In this document: in pieces, positions 38,830 to 50,700 of the stretch | How the letters are laid out: every line of letters starts with the position of its first letter | How positions within the stretch are numbered: the first letter of the stretch is position 1 | The notes under the pieces: generated by a model | Seen by the model: the letters and a program-made list of their open reading frames with translations, nothing else | Databases searched by the model: none | Told to the model about the DNA's origin: nothing | DNA from: Microvelia longipes | Lineage: Eukaryota > Arthropoda > Insecta > Hemiptera > Veliidae | Assembly: GCA_018340805.1 (NCBI GenBank) | Contig: JACMZG010000008.1 | Location: 30,579,847 to 30,643,846 of the forward strand | Direction: 5' to 3' | DNA: 64,000 nt | Made by a program: the position numbers and the translations under genes

Positions 38830-41736
38830 ACTTCATGAATACAAATATATCAGCACAGTTATTTCAAACGTTGTGTTACTTTTATTGCTGTTTTAGCTGT
38901 TAAAAACTAATTTCCTTCTTCTGAAAGTGTTATTATTACATTTTTGTTTATATTACTTTTAAGATTTATTTAGTACACTGACAAACAACCAAGTAATTAC
39001 TTTTCCATTTATGTTACTATTTTTACTTTTTGTGTTATATAAGCTTTCTCTTCTTTTTTTATTTGTATTTATATTATTTATTATTACATTGTTTTTTATA
39101 AAAAAATTTCATTTAATTTTGTTTTTTTCCTCAATTTTTTTTAAAATGGTTTTACTAATTTTTTTCTATAAAATGTAGCACAAAGAAAAATGGCGATACT
39201 ATAAATTATTATATTATTATAAGTAAAATGAACCTGTGCGTATATTTAAAAATGACAAAATTATTTAAAAAATAGAAAAACCAAATTAAAAATATTATAT
39301 TTAAAAAAATTAATTGTGAGTTTTTTTAATTATTTATCCTTACAATCCCATTCAAACAACAATTTTCTCTATCGAAGTGCCGCATGGTAATAATATTATT
39401 AAGTATTATAGAAAGTCGTCGACAGCTTTTAATATAAATGTGCTGCGTCATAAAAGTAGAATGAGTAATGAATGAGCTGATAAAACAAGTTTCTTACTAA
39501 CTTATTTATTTATTTTTTAGTGTAGAAAACCTTTATATGAAGTTAGTAGTTTGCTTTAGTTTTGATTTTATTAAGCTTGCTCAATAAATTACATTTGCAA
39601 GTAAATTAAATTATTTTTCTTTCTTTGATATTTTTACTAAAGTTGTTTAGTTAGTTTTTGATTATATTGCAACTAAGGCTAATATATTTGAGTCATAAGT
39701 TATTAAATTTTCTTTTGACCGAATTTTATTACGTTTTTTGTATGGACGATTAGATGCTCAAAGATTTTTCTAAGCAACTACATTACACTAAATAAAGGCT
39801 TTCAAGAGTGCATTTTTCATAATTTTCTACGTTGAAGTAAAAAACTTTATTTTATTACTTCTTTTTTAATTTAAGAAATTAATTGTTAGGTATTTCGTTG
39901 TATCTTTAGGTAAAGGTATGGAAGACAGTAATTTTCCATTTCATTGCGTTCTACAACATCATTCTTTTAGTTTTTCATTTGAGGGAAAAAGAAAATAATT
40001 ATCCTGATATGTAGTAGCATCACGTTTGTAAGATCTAGTTCTATTTTATGTTTTTATGTGACGCATGAAGACGAAGAAAGAAGAATCAGTTTTGCAGAGA
40101 TGTGACCTCATTCAGACTCCCCAACGTGACTTGTATCAGCCACTAATTCTTTGCCACTAAATTGTGTTGCTAAAAATTTCTTGAAGATTAAATGAGTTAG
40201 CATCACTTCACAGAAATAATTTTTGAGGAAAGAAATAACTTTAGGATCATGAAATAACTAGATGAAAATAACTTTCCTGCCCTGGGGTTAGTTATACAAT
40301 AAGGTCGCAATGTATCTAAAATAATTTGGTACACGCAAATGCATTTGATCGAATTAACTACAATCATGGAAGACCAAGTCTATCGTTTAAGTTGTTACTA
40401 TTTCTTACTTAATTTTTTTATTGTTGTGAATACCTATTGAACTTAAAATAACAAAGATCGCTAAAGGACAATATCAGCAACCAAAGTAATACGTATTATT
40501 ATACAACGACTGAAAGCTAAAATTAAAAATGGTATTAGAGTTACGTTATTAGTATCACTCAATTGACCATTATCCATTTTGGGTTAAATCCTAATGGATT
40601 CATTGGTCTCGTATCTTTTAACCCGCTGTCACTTGCATTATCTCGTTGCCGCTGTAATAATTTCATATTTCAATGCTAAAGGAGAAAGACAAAGCCAGAC
40701 ATAAGCTAAACGATCAGTTATATCTCCCCTATCAAATTTTATGTGTTTTTAGTTGTTATGTGAGAGGGAAAAGTTATGAAGCATTAATAACTTGAAATAA
40801 TCGATGGAAAAATAAATTATATTTTTGATAAAAATAAAATAATAAATTTTCTCTTTAAAAGGCTGGCTTAGTTTGTTTTTCATGGGCTCAGTTAGGCCTA
40901 TACGCTCCATTTATAGCAGTCAAGTTCATATTTATTACGCTCAATATATTTATAGTTATAAAGAATTTATTGGTCTACGACTAGCATAGTAAAGAAGGGG
41001 TATAGCATAGTATATAAGCTGAATGCATGTTGCTACAATTGACCCCTGTTAGCCAAGACGTTGTAGAGCCCATGGTTTAACAATTTGTATCAATTGAGAG
41101 TGGTTATAGAGCATTCTTGAAGATATCGAGCTGACAGAGTTTTGCTCTCTTTCTCTCTCCTTGCGTTTCACTGGGACCCCCAATCCTTTTGACTAATGTT
41201 ATTACAACAATAGCCTTAATCTATAAATAACCCCATTGATTATAATTGAAATATATTTTTAATAATTAGTGTTAACGAATATTTGCACACCACGAACTAT
41301 CTAAGATTTAACCCCACTTCCGTCTAGACCCATAGCTTTAATTTATCCCGACTAATAATTATACATTTTACATATCACTCACGACTTAGGCAACAAAAAA
41401 ATCAAAATTTCCCTATACGTTTACCGAGTTTCTTCCACCCATTTTTGGCGCTCCATATAATTATTTTACTAAATAAAATTCGATCCTGATGAAAAACTTA
41501 TTAATACTGATTTTTTTATTTTTGAAAATAAAATATAAGAAGTTAAAAATTTATAAGGTGATTCAATTCGATGTAAACAAAGAAAAAGCATTCGGAGGTT
41601 ATAACCTGACTTTTTTTTATGAACAACATATGACGTCATTGCAGGAATCCGTAAAGGAGGTAAATATTGAAAATTGATTATATATTTCTGCAATTACGTC
41701 AATCCGGACTGTAACCTAACATGTAAAAAATTGATT
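38830..41736. other. AT-rich intergenic DNA
   Basis: No supported gene. Open frames of about 60-75 codons near 41469-41693 occur on both strands and look like chance. No tRNA or rRNA signature is seen. Confidence 0.6.
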
Positions 41737-41937
41737 TCATTCATAAAAACCCTTCAATGGGATCACCTTATGAACTCTATCAGCTTTTATAAAATCAACG
41801 TATCGACACAACATAGCTTGACATAAATTCCTATGAAATACATCAAATCTAATTGTTAAAGGAAACTCAGTATCATTACATAAATGCATTCTGGCTATAA
41901 ATTCACGTTTATGTCGGCTCCACCAACAGAAATAATA

Positions 41938-41945
41938 TTTGAGTG
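41938..41945. repeat. 8-bp target-site duplication, left copy
   Basis: TTTGAGTG immediately left of the element at 41946. An identical octamer follows its right end at 42590-42597. Confidence 0.85.
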
Positions 41946-42589
41946 CATGGGCGTCCACAGGGGGGAGGTCAAACGGGTCACTTGACCTCTCTGGAAAATC
42001 AGAAAAGTTAGATTCTCCCGCACTGCAAATTAGTAAAAATTTAATGGTTATTATCCTATATTTTTAAATAAAGAAACTTATTTGTTTTAAATGAATTAAA
42101 TGTAAGATTTAATTTAAAAGAATACATCAATTACAGTTAATTACCAACAGGTTCGCTTCGCTGGCTAGATAGGATAGCAAAATAATTTCACAAGAATAGC
42201 TTGGCTCTAAACAGATAATAAAGGCTCGCTTCGCTCACAATAAGCACAAGAGTCTCACTACCCTAGCAATGAGATAAAAGGCTCGCTTCGGTCGCAAAAT
42301 AGCTAAAATATAATCGTAGGTACATTAAAGAGGGCTTGCTTTGCTCGCTAGATTGCTATAAATATATGCGTGTATGTTAGAAAAGGAGCTCACATTGCTA
42401 AAGTATATTATAAGTTACGTTAAAAGGAACTCGCTTTGCTTGCTAGGTTGATAAAACATACATCATTTTTGTCAATACATTAACATTTAGTTTTATAAAT
42501 CCCCTCTCCGCTAGTTTGATCGACTCCTACCTCAGAATTTTGTCAAAGGCTACTGAAAACTAACGCCGCAGCACATGCGTACGCCCATG
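41946..42589. mobile_element. 644-bp non-autonomous DNA transposon with 8-bp duplications
   Basis: The ends are inverted repeats: CATGGGCGTCCACA at the left and CATGGGCGTACGCA (complement strand) at the right, identical for nine bases and then imperfect. Exact TTTGAGTG octamers flank both ends. An 8-bp duplication is typical of hAT and P-superfamily elements; the CATG start does not match the usual hAT CAGNG/TAGNG. No transposase is encoded. The interior (about 42149-42440) is a degenerate minisatellite of roughly six 40-70 bp units, most carrying GGCTCGCTTCGCTCGC or a near variant. The left end also has a G-rich run and a GGTCAAACGGGTCACTTGACC near-palindrome. Confidence 0.8.
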
Positions 42590-42597
42590 TTTGAGTG
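42590..42597. repeat. 8-bp target-site duplication, right copy
   Basis: TTTGAGTG immediately right of the element, identical to 41938-41945. Confidence 0.85.
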
Positions 42598-42643
42598 TAA
42601 TGGATTCGCCTAGAGGTGGTTCTACGAATCCAACAGGTTCACT

Positions 42644-44842
42644 TCAGAAATCAGCTTCATTCTTCATAGCTTGTTATTATGTCCATTTTAATCAATTAAT
42701 CTGAAATAACCACTATATAAGTTTTTGACTTCATGCTTTATCAAAAATATAGTTAAAAAAATTAGCATCGATATTATTACAATATGATAGTAATATTATA
42801 ATTTAGTGATATATTAACGTTAATTTATTACATTAGTAATAATAAATTTAAAACAACAAACCAGACACGTTAATGTAAAAATTTATAATTATTTACTCTG
42901 TGTAACAGATTACTCCCAAATAATTCTATAAAATTACTCTCATTTTATTACAACTATTATTGAAACAATGAAAATGTATTGGTACTTCAATGTTTCCTAT
43001 CTAGTTGAGTTGGCCGACATGACGTTCTTTGTTGTGTTTGTACTTGGCAAGCATTAACAGGTAAAGTTTGTCGAGTGGTTAGATAGAGTTGTGAAGCAAG
43101 GTTTACTTTAGACTTGTTAGAACAAGCTGCAAGCGGTAGCACGTTGTTCTCTCACGTGCAAAGTGTCCAATACACTCCCTTTTCTAAGTATATCTACACC
43201 TTAGAGATCATAATATCGTTTGTTTTCTTTACAGCTTTCAATTTTATGAAAATGTTAGATACTTAAGCTTAGAAAAAACAACGAGTTAGGCACCAATGTT
43301 TGATTCCCGTAAATTCCTTAAGGTTTCTCGGTGCAACGTAAATCAATTCCAAAAAATGCGTAAATTTACAAATAAAGAATATTACAAGTATTATTTGGTA
43401 CTGGTGTGTTAGTGTTAGACCTCATGATAAGCTTACTCGGACGTTTAGCATATTTTTAGCTAATTTCCTAAGGAAAAATGAGCTATTTGCTACATTAATT
43501 GGGTTGATTTAATTAAGTCTAAATAGAATAATATATATAAATGAAAATGACGCTTATGAGGTTGGTTAGATGTCAAAAGTTAAAGGAGGAGAGAGGGGAT
43601 TGATTTCGGCTTATTGATACCAAAAATAAATGTCCAGAAAAATGTGTGTAAATAAACATTTATAAATTATTGAATGAATACTTTCTGGAGTCGAACCAGC
43701 ATTCAAAATACTCAGAGCCAGGGTACTAACGTTCAAATCTTGGTAACTTCTGGATGCTATGAATAAATATAATAGACAAGACAGCATCTAATATTCTAAA
43801 AAAGTAAGATTAACATAACAATGATTATAATGCTCAGATTATTTTAGATGAGTAAAATCCCCTGTTCCAGTGGTAATGGTAAGGCATAACAGCGTTATGC
43901 CTTACTTAATTGCGTTATCCCTCTTTTAGTGCGCGTATAGTTTTTAGTCAGTTGACATCTTAAAATCAGTATATCCAAGAAATAATTTAGCCAAGTTGAA
44001 CCCGTTATACTGGATACCTATGGATGATTATTTTGTATTGTGCGCACACATTACAGATGCATCATAAAATATATTTATTGCGTAATTACTTGTTGTACCA
44101 TTAATTTTCCAAACTGCATTGCTGCATTGTTCGAATGAGTAACAGTCTTTAATTTTTTGCCAAAAACGGTACAATAGCAGTAACATGATTATTTTAACTT
44201 ATCTGTGTCATTTAACGCTTTTCAAAATCAAACAGCGCTGCAAATGGCCTCCATAATTTAGATTTAATGTAGGAGTCCTATAGCTCCAGCAAAACACGTA
44301 GTGAAATCCATAATATGGTTAATATGCTTTAACCGGCTCCATACATCGGTTATCTTTTATCAAGAATATTTTCTTATATTTAGTTGTATTATGCACTTTA
44401 AAAACTTTCCTGATTTTTTTTTGTTACATACGAACTAAGTCTAATTTATAACTTTTTTTAAAAAAAAAAATATCTTATTGGCTTGAAGTAAGAAGTAGGA
44501 CTTTTGCTCGCAGCATTAGCTAAAAAAGCAGCTTTATTTTGTAACACGTTTATTGATTAACTTATTAATCACTCTTCAAAGAAATTTTCTCTTTTCAGTA
44601 ATCACTAACCTAATTTTTATTATTATTTACCTAAACAAGGGTTCTAGTTAAGAAAAAATCCAAGAAAACATAATTAACCTACAGGCGTAAGATGAGAAGC
44701 TTATATTGAATGATGAAATTAGATAATTAACCTATTAATTTTTGGTTGATAAAAAACCGTTATCATTATCAAAACTCAATTTAGCTATTTAGGTCTCTGA
44801 CTACGATTATTTCAGATATTATTATATTCTTCCCTAAAAGTT
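42644..44842. other. AT-rich intergenic DNA
   Basis: No supported gene. A 12-bp perfect stem-loop (GTAAGGCATAAC / GTTATGCCTTAC, loop AGC) lies at 43879-43905. Confidence 0.6.
43879..43905. repeat. 12-bp perfect stem-loop
   Basis: Arms 43879-43890 and 43894-43905 are exact complements around a 3-nt AGC loop. This is a short inverted repeat of unknown origin, possibly a fold-back element remnant. Confidence 0.8.
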
Positions 44843-44844
44843 TA

Positions 44845-44969
44845 GAGAAAATAGTAAGAATACCATATTAATTTTATACACCATAGATTATAAAATTAAC
44901 AATACCATTATCAGGTTAATTTTATACTCTATGGTGTATAAATTAAAATGGTATTCTAACTATTTTCTC
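44845..44969. mobile_element. TA-flanked fold-back MITE, 125 bp
   Basis: Two arms of about 55 bp (44845-44899 and 44915-44969) are complementary with only a few mismatches around a loop of about 15 nt. TA dinucleotides stand outside both ends (44843-44844 and 44970-44971), consistent with a Tc1/mariner-type target duplication. There is no coding capacity. It lies about 400 bp upstream of the Penelope-like fragment. Confidence 0.85.
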
Positions 44970-45386
44970 TACTAATGATTAGAGTAGTAAAGTTAGTTTG
45001 TTTATGAGTTTGATCTTGCTTGTTTGATAATTTGGTTTTGTCGTCTTTTAGCGATTTTTCATATCTATTAATTTCCACTATTTCCAATGTCAGTATAATT
45101 AATTTTGTAATGCAGCTTTAGCTCTAAGTTGTGAAAAATGTAAATATCCTAATGTACGTAAACGTAATACTTAGTTGGACCATCTATTGCACTTCTATAC
45201 CAATGGTTGGATCCGAGTGTTTTACTATATTAATATGCAGTAGTGCATTATCCAAACACTACACTTTAAAATCTCACTAGTAGAGATTGTAAAGAAGCAA
45301 ATCACAATAGATCATCATGACAAATCATAATTAATACATTTTAGATTTATGTTTTCCCAAACATAAAAATAAATAAAACAGTCCCA

Positions 45387-46211
45387 ATGGAAAAGATCAA
45401 CCTAAATAGGGAAATATCCATAATCAAACAGATTGCTAGCAGAAATGGATACAAGACTGATATAATTGATAGACTGATTGATAAGACAAAGAAGAAATTT
45501 TTTTATAAGGAAATAACAGTCGCAGAACAGAGAGATGAGAAAACTTACAGAAAGTTGTTGTACAATGGGAAATTAGCTGATAAACTCATGAAAGAATTGA
45601 AGAAAATTAATTTAGAGCCTGTTGTTCACTCTATGTGAACAACACCTTACAAAGAAAGTTGTTAAATTCTAAATTAAAGGATAAAGATAAGTTAAAAGGA
45701 AGTGGATGTACAGGATCAAATGCTCTGAGCAGGTTGCGATGCAGAATATATTGGTAGAACAGGAAGGGAATTATCACAGATGAAAGAAGAACATCTTGGA
45801 GCAGCAAGAAGAATTAGGAATCTAGAAAAGAAAAGTGAACGTTTGCAGAAGTCACCAGAAGATATTAAAGATTTGATGAAAATTAATATTGGTATTAACA
45901 AAAGGAAAATCAACATTTAAAGGAAAAGAGTTACAAGATAAGAAAAGAGATACAAGATAATATTAGGAAAAAAGGAAGGTATATGAAAGGAATCTGAATC
46001 AGCATTTGCTAAACACATGATTGAACAAAATCACAATACTCAAGACTTCATAGTAATTCACACTCAAGATTTTGGTAGGAAACAGAAAGCTTTGGGGGGG
46101 GGGCTAGAAATATTTTTATCAATAAAAAATGAAGGGACTACAACTTTAAATGAGCAATCTGAAGTAGCTCCACCACTACACTACAAGGCCTTCTATAAAG
46201 CTATCAAATAG
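45387..46211 (+). pseudogene. Degenerate Penelope-like element, C-terminal region with GIY-YIG nuclease remnant
   Basis: A decayed 3' coding end of a Penelope-like retroelement. The first 83 codons (45387-45635) contain IKQIASRNGYKTDIIDRLI, typical of the segment after the reverse transcriptase in these elements. After a stop and frame changes, a Tyr-Arg-Ile-Lys-Cys stretch precedes EYIGRTGREL at about 45744-45773 and EEH shortly after. Together these make a GIY-YIG endonuclease signature in broken frames. Further on, SAFAKHMIEQNHNTQDF (about 45999-46049) is the His-containing motif near the C-terminus. There are at least two frameshifts and several in-frame stops, so it cannot be functional. 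The reverse transcriptase is missing, so the copy is 5'-truncated. It is a host-genome retroelement. Confidence 0.8.
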
Positions 46212-46600
46212 TCCACCATATTCAGTTTCTACCAATAATTAGCTGTTTTATGTATCTTTACTCTATAAAAATATGTCTATTACTTTGTTAACCCTCTCAT
46301 ATGTAACTGTTTTTGCTATTTTTTAAGTGTTTGTTTAGTTTATTTTACATTTTTCACTAAATGCAGTTGTTAAATAATCTTATGAGGATATAGTAAGTTT
46401 TGTTTTGTTTGTATTTAAATTTTAATTTAGCTACCTTCTTTATAATGTTTTGTTTTTGTAATGTTTTGTCAAATGTTTTGTACTTTTTATTTTTATTTGT
46501 TGTTTAGGCCTTAAGATGACTGAAAGGGGTTGAAATATATAGCTTTCTTTCTAAATCATTGTGGAACTAAATTCAACCTTGTTTTAAATAAAAAATAAAA
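45387..46600 (+). mobile_element. 5'-truncated Penelope-like element with 3' tail
   Basis: This is the coding remnant plus about 390 bp of 3' non-coding sequence. The tail contains CTTAAGATGACTGAAAGG near 46511, resembling the CTGAAGATGGCC...GAAA signature common near the 3' ends of such elements, and it ends in A/T-rich sequence. Both outer boundaries are approximate; no target-site duplication was found. Confidence 0.6.
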
Positions 46601-47240
46601 TTCAATTCAAGTTCCTGACCTCTAAATATATTGGGTTTTAGATATGTTTTAGAAATATTTACATAATCTAACTCGAAACGCTTTAATAAAGAAATTGTAT
46701 TACTCCATCTTTACTGAATAGTCATAGCTCCACGATTTTTAAAAAATGTTCTGCTTCAGCAGTTATCAATTAGTCATTTATTTTTCGCTTGAAGACGTAA
46801 AAAACAAAGAGGCAGGTGCGAAACGTCCTGATACACGTAATCGCATCCAAGTCATAGTTCGGAGTGTGATAATAATGTGTTACGCATACGCAACTAGTCG
46901 AAACATATTTCAGCAAGGCACGCGATATACTTGTACAGACCTACTGCGATGAGTGCATTATGATTTTATGAATCATTTTAGGAAATACTCTATTGACTCT
47001 CATATAAGTATTAATAAAAGAAAATTAATAGTGTGAAACATGTCCTAATGATTCTAATTCTAACTAAAATAGGTCAGAACAAATTCCTTATATTCTCGAA
47101 GGCTGTAACAGGTGCAGAAAAGTAGAATAAAAGCGGAAAGGTTTTAGCATTTGCTAAAAATATTCCCGGATCTATGATTAGTCCGGAAGTTAGAAGTTAC
47201 ACTAACTTCATGACGCACAGCCTGTGAAGTGTGTCTATTC

Positions 47241-47650
47241 TTTTTTTTTACTTTTCCTCGTTTATACCTGAGTTATTTAGGAAAAGTAATGTGTTTGCAA
47301 AAAACATCCGAAACCGGAATGTCACCGGAATTATACGGACCTCCTAAGTGGTTTTCACAAAGTTGTCGGTCTGTATGTGTGTGATATCATCTTATGTGTG
47401 TGATATCATCGTATGTGTGTGATATCGTACCGTATTTATGCTAGAGAGTTAAAACTTAGAAAAAAAAACAATCTTTAGATCTAGTTCAATTGCGTCATTA
47501 ACCCACTTTAATGTCGCAGCAAAAATTTTGAAAATTCATAAAACACGGGAAAATGTTTTGATCGGGTTGAGATTTTGCACGCATGTAGTCATGCATAAGA
47601 CAAATACATGTGCCAAGTTTCATCACATACCCCATACCTGATTTCTTTTT
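47241..47650 (+). repeat. Dispersed repeat family, copy A1
   Basis: Landmarks in order: TTACTTTTCCTCGTTTATACC, AAACCGGAATGTCACCGGAA, a GTCGGTCTGTATGTGTGTG block, CTAGAGAGTTAAAACTTAG, and GTGCCAAGTTTCATCACAT. Copies sharing subsets of these occur at 48705-48985 and 50440-50700, and inverted at 56405-56570 and 59603-59726. It contains a 19-bp tandem repeat at 47374-47430. No protein is encoded. Confidence 0.7.
47374..47430. repeat. 19-bp tandem repeat, 3 copies
   Basis: TATGTGTGTGATATCATCT/G is repeated three times, the third copy slightly changed. It sits in the GT-rich part of dispersed-repeat copy A1. Confidence 0.9.
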
Positions 47651-48704
47651 CTTTAACATCTAATTTTTACATCGAAATTTGGAGTGTAGTTACGAAATGT
47701 TATGGCTTCATTTATGACAGTATTAAGAGGTATAATTCAAAGATAATTGCTCAGGTTGAAGCTCTGGCATCATATATGCTCCTAAATAATTTTAAACGCA
47801 CTCCCTCTGCCTAATTTAACAGAGCTCTGATGTTTAGTTGTGTAAGATATATGGGGCTAAAATTAGAATTTCCAATCAACTGACTACTTTATAGTTAAAT
47901 AAAAGGGATTTGTAGGCAAGCTATATGTAAAAGAAATTTAGATAATAAACTAGTTGAAGTATTTTCTGTAACCAAGGCATTTGTAATCTTTCTGTATCCT
48001 TCGTATTTGTAATCTTTAAAGTTGAAAAGGATCGTTATTAGGTTTAAACCAGAACCCAAGTTTAGGTTATTACTAAGTAAATTCATAGTTATGGTTTAAA
48101 TGTGAGATACAGGTTACATTATGTTTGTATAAATCATTAAGGATTTTAACAGTGGGTGTTATCTACAAGTTTCTCTGGAAGGTTTGCTGCCTCCAAGGAA
48201 TCTACTGGTTGCTTGTATCTCGTTATTTACGGCCTGGAGCGGGAGGGTCGAGTTTTCTAACAGTGCACAAAGCACAAAATAATTATAACATGTGGTGCCG
48301 ATGGGAATGGCAACCCAACAACCCAGGCCGCATCATAAATCCATTCTTTGACTTCTTCTCTCTAGTTTTTTTTAATTGTTGAGAGAAAGATAGTATTTGC
48401 GAAATATCAGTTTCAACTTTAATGTTTAAAATATAAAACAGAAAGGGAGAGAGAAACATACGAGCTTAATACGTGATATAAGAAACATAAAACCCAATTT
48501 AATACATATGATATAATTTTATATATTAATACCGTATCTACAATAGTATTACAAATATAAGATGGGATGTGTTTCCATGAATACAAGCACGTTGGTACTG
48601 AACTGGAGATGGATTGTTGTTGCAAGTGTTATAAGCGCAAGTATCAAAAACCATTGTTTTTAATTTTAGAATTCCAATAACAGATTTCAACTAAATTATC
48701 CATA

Positions 48705-48985
48705 TCAGGTTTTCACCCAAGTTGTCTTTCTGTGTTGTGTGTGTGTGTGTGTGTCTGTTATCATTGAAGCTCCCAATGTGTTAGTACTAGAGAGTTAAAA
48801 CTTAGCAAAAAATCAATTTTTAATCTAGTCGACTTGGCTGGAAAATATTTTTTTATGACCGTCATTAATGACCTAGCAATAATTTATAAAAAGCGGAAAA
48901 AGACTTGATCGTTTTACTTTGGCACGCATGTACTCCAAAATAATACCAACCAATGTGCCAAATTTTATTAAATTCTTAGAATTAA
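48705..48985 (+). repeat. Dispersed repeat family, copy A2
   Basis: Shares with copy A1 the TTTTCACCCAAGTTGTC start, a (GT)n tract (about 48735-48754), CTAGAGAGTTAAAACTTAG, GACTTGATCG...TTTGGCACGCATGTA and the TGTGCCAAATTTTAT end, in the same order. Confidence 0.7.
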
Positions 48986-50439
48986 TTTAATTATTATGTA
49001 TACTTGTATGTATACATTTCATGTATACCTGAAAATGATAAAATAATTTTCACAAAAATACATAAAATACATTAAGTACATAAAACGATGACAAATGTAT
49101 GGTCAAGTTACGTCACATTATTTTTACTAAATTGCAAGTATTCTTTATTTTAAGCAATTTACGAAATAAATGCGTCTTTTTTGAATTAAATTACTAATAA
49201 AAAACTTAATCTATGTTACAAAAATCTATATTTTGTTTAATTATTCAGCCAGCATTATGGCCAATATATTCAGGATCTTCAGGTGCTATTTTTATGAAAA
49301 AATATCTTTTATAACGAGTGCATTGGATCTTAGTGATTCAATCAAATGAAACTTTAAGATAATTAATTATTCTTTTTCATTAAAGCTGATGATTTCTGTA
49401 GCCTGTATAGAACAGGTCGAAAATTATAAGGCATTGAATCAGTTGACAAATACGGATCGTTATTATCATATTTATTTCAGATTTTTGAACACTTGGAAAA
49501 GTTACTTAGACGAAATACTTAAGAGGAAAAGTTAACAACTCTTGAGTGTATAGTGTAGGTAGGAAATTTAAAAAAGGAAATCTTTATTTTTAAGTTGGTT
49601 TTTCAGTTGTAATACACAAAATACAAATTAAATTTAAAAAGCCATTTCCTTTAATTACTTCTTTTGTTTTTATAATATTAACGAAAATAAAAAATCTTGT
49701 TTCATTATCGTGACTCTTTATTTTTTAAATAATCATACTTTACGCTTACATTAACTTAATTAAAACATTTTTTATTCTAGAAAAAAGCAAAATAATTTAA
49801 TTAAACCAAAATAAAAGGTTTATATTTAACTTATAATTTATTGGTTTTTTGTTTAAAATTTAACAGCGGAATCAGATTAAAATGTCTCGAACAAATCAAG
49901 GCATCGATTTTTCAAAGAATTTCTCTTGTTATTTAATCCAAGTTTTAAATCCAAAGTTAAATTCAGTTTTAATTTCCATTAAAACTTCCATTCCATTTAA
50001 ATGAACTGAATGTAGAAATAAGTTATATATTATTTTTTCTTTATTCCACTAAAAATAATATTGTTAATTAATGTAAACTGAAGAGTAGCTTATAACTGTA
50101 ACATATCCGTATTTTCTGTTGTTTTCAATTCAACGAATCAAATTCAGTGTTAAAATGAAATCTGAATAAATGATTAAATTAATCGCATGTATGTTATTAA
50201 AAATATACCAGATAAACTGGATTACCTTCAATGTATTTAAATTTATAGTTCAATAAATCTGGAGCATTGAATATTTTAAAGTTCATTTGCAAAAATAGTA
50301 GTTATTTGTATGAACACGGATAAAGGGGATAGAAAATGTTTTGTACTTCCTCTTTTCCCTTGATTACAACTAGGTAGTATACGAAGTATTGTATTTATTC
50401 CTGGAATCCGATACCAAAGTTTTTCATCATAATTATCCG

Positions 50440-50700
50440 TTTCAGGCATTTTAATGACGTTTTACTGGTTTCATCATACTGTCTGTCTGTATGTCATGGA
50501 TACTGATGTCTTGTCATGGATAACTCCCGCTGCGTTATGCTAGAGGGTGAAACTTTGCGCAAAAATATCTAGTTGTATGAAAAGTTTTACTCAAATTTAT
50601 CACACAAAAATGGATTGAAAATTTCTCAAACAAATTTGAAACTTTGATTAATAAAGTTGAAATTTGGATCATATGTATATCTATCTATAAGTTATGATAT
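50440..50700 (+). repeat. Dispersed repeat family, copy A3
   Basis: A more diverged copy with GTCTGTCTGTATGTCATGG, TTATGCTAGAGGGTGAAACTT and a following CAAAAATATCTAG. It includes a short internal duplication of TGTCATGGATA (around 50493-50524). Confidence 0.6.

Larger units (their letters stand above)
41737..42643 (-). pseudogene. Unrecognised minus-strand reading frame interrupted by a transposon
   Basis: On the minus strand, 41737-41937 is open and reads in frame with a segment at 42598-42643, on the far side of the element at 41946-42589. If the element and one copy of its 8-bp duplication are ignored, the frame is continuous for about 85 codons, from just after a TGA at 42644-42646 to the stop at 41737. 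The residues are mixed and rich in Cys, Trp, Arg and His (for instance CWWSRHKREF), unlike the Phe/Leu/Ile-dominated chance frames elsewhere in the window. I recognise no family. It could be an exon of an old gene or part of an older mobile element. A chance origin is possible, since several frames of over 70 codons exist in the window. Confidence 0.35.

Noticed and set aside
43681..43745. tRNA-like GAGTCGAACCAG and GTTCAAATC strings
   Set aside because: No cloverleaf could be formed around them. No tRNA or rRNA signature was found elsewhere either.
45716..45916. Minus-strand frame over the Penelope-like remnant
   Set aside because: Antisense shadow of the decayed plus-strand coding region.
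47374..47430. Three short repeats considered as a CRISPR-like array
   Set aside because: They are head-to-tail 19-bp units without spacers, in a eukaryotic genome, so a plain tandem repeat.
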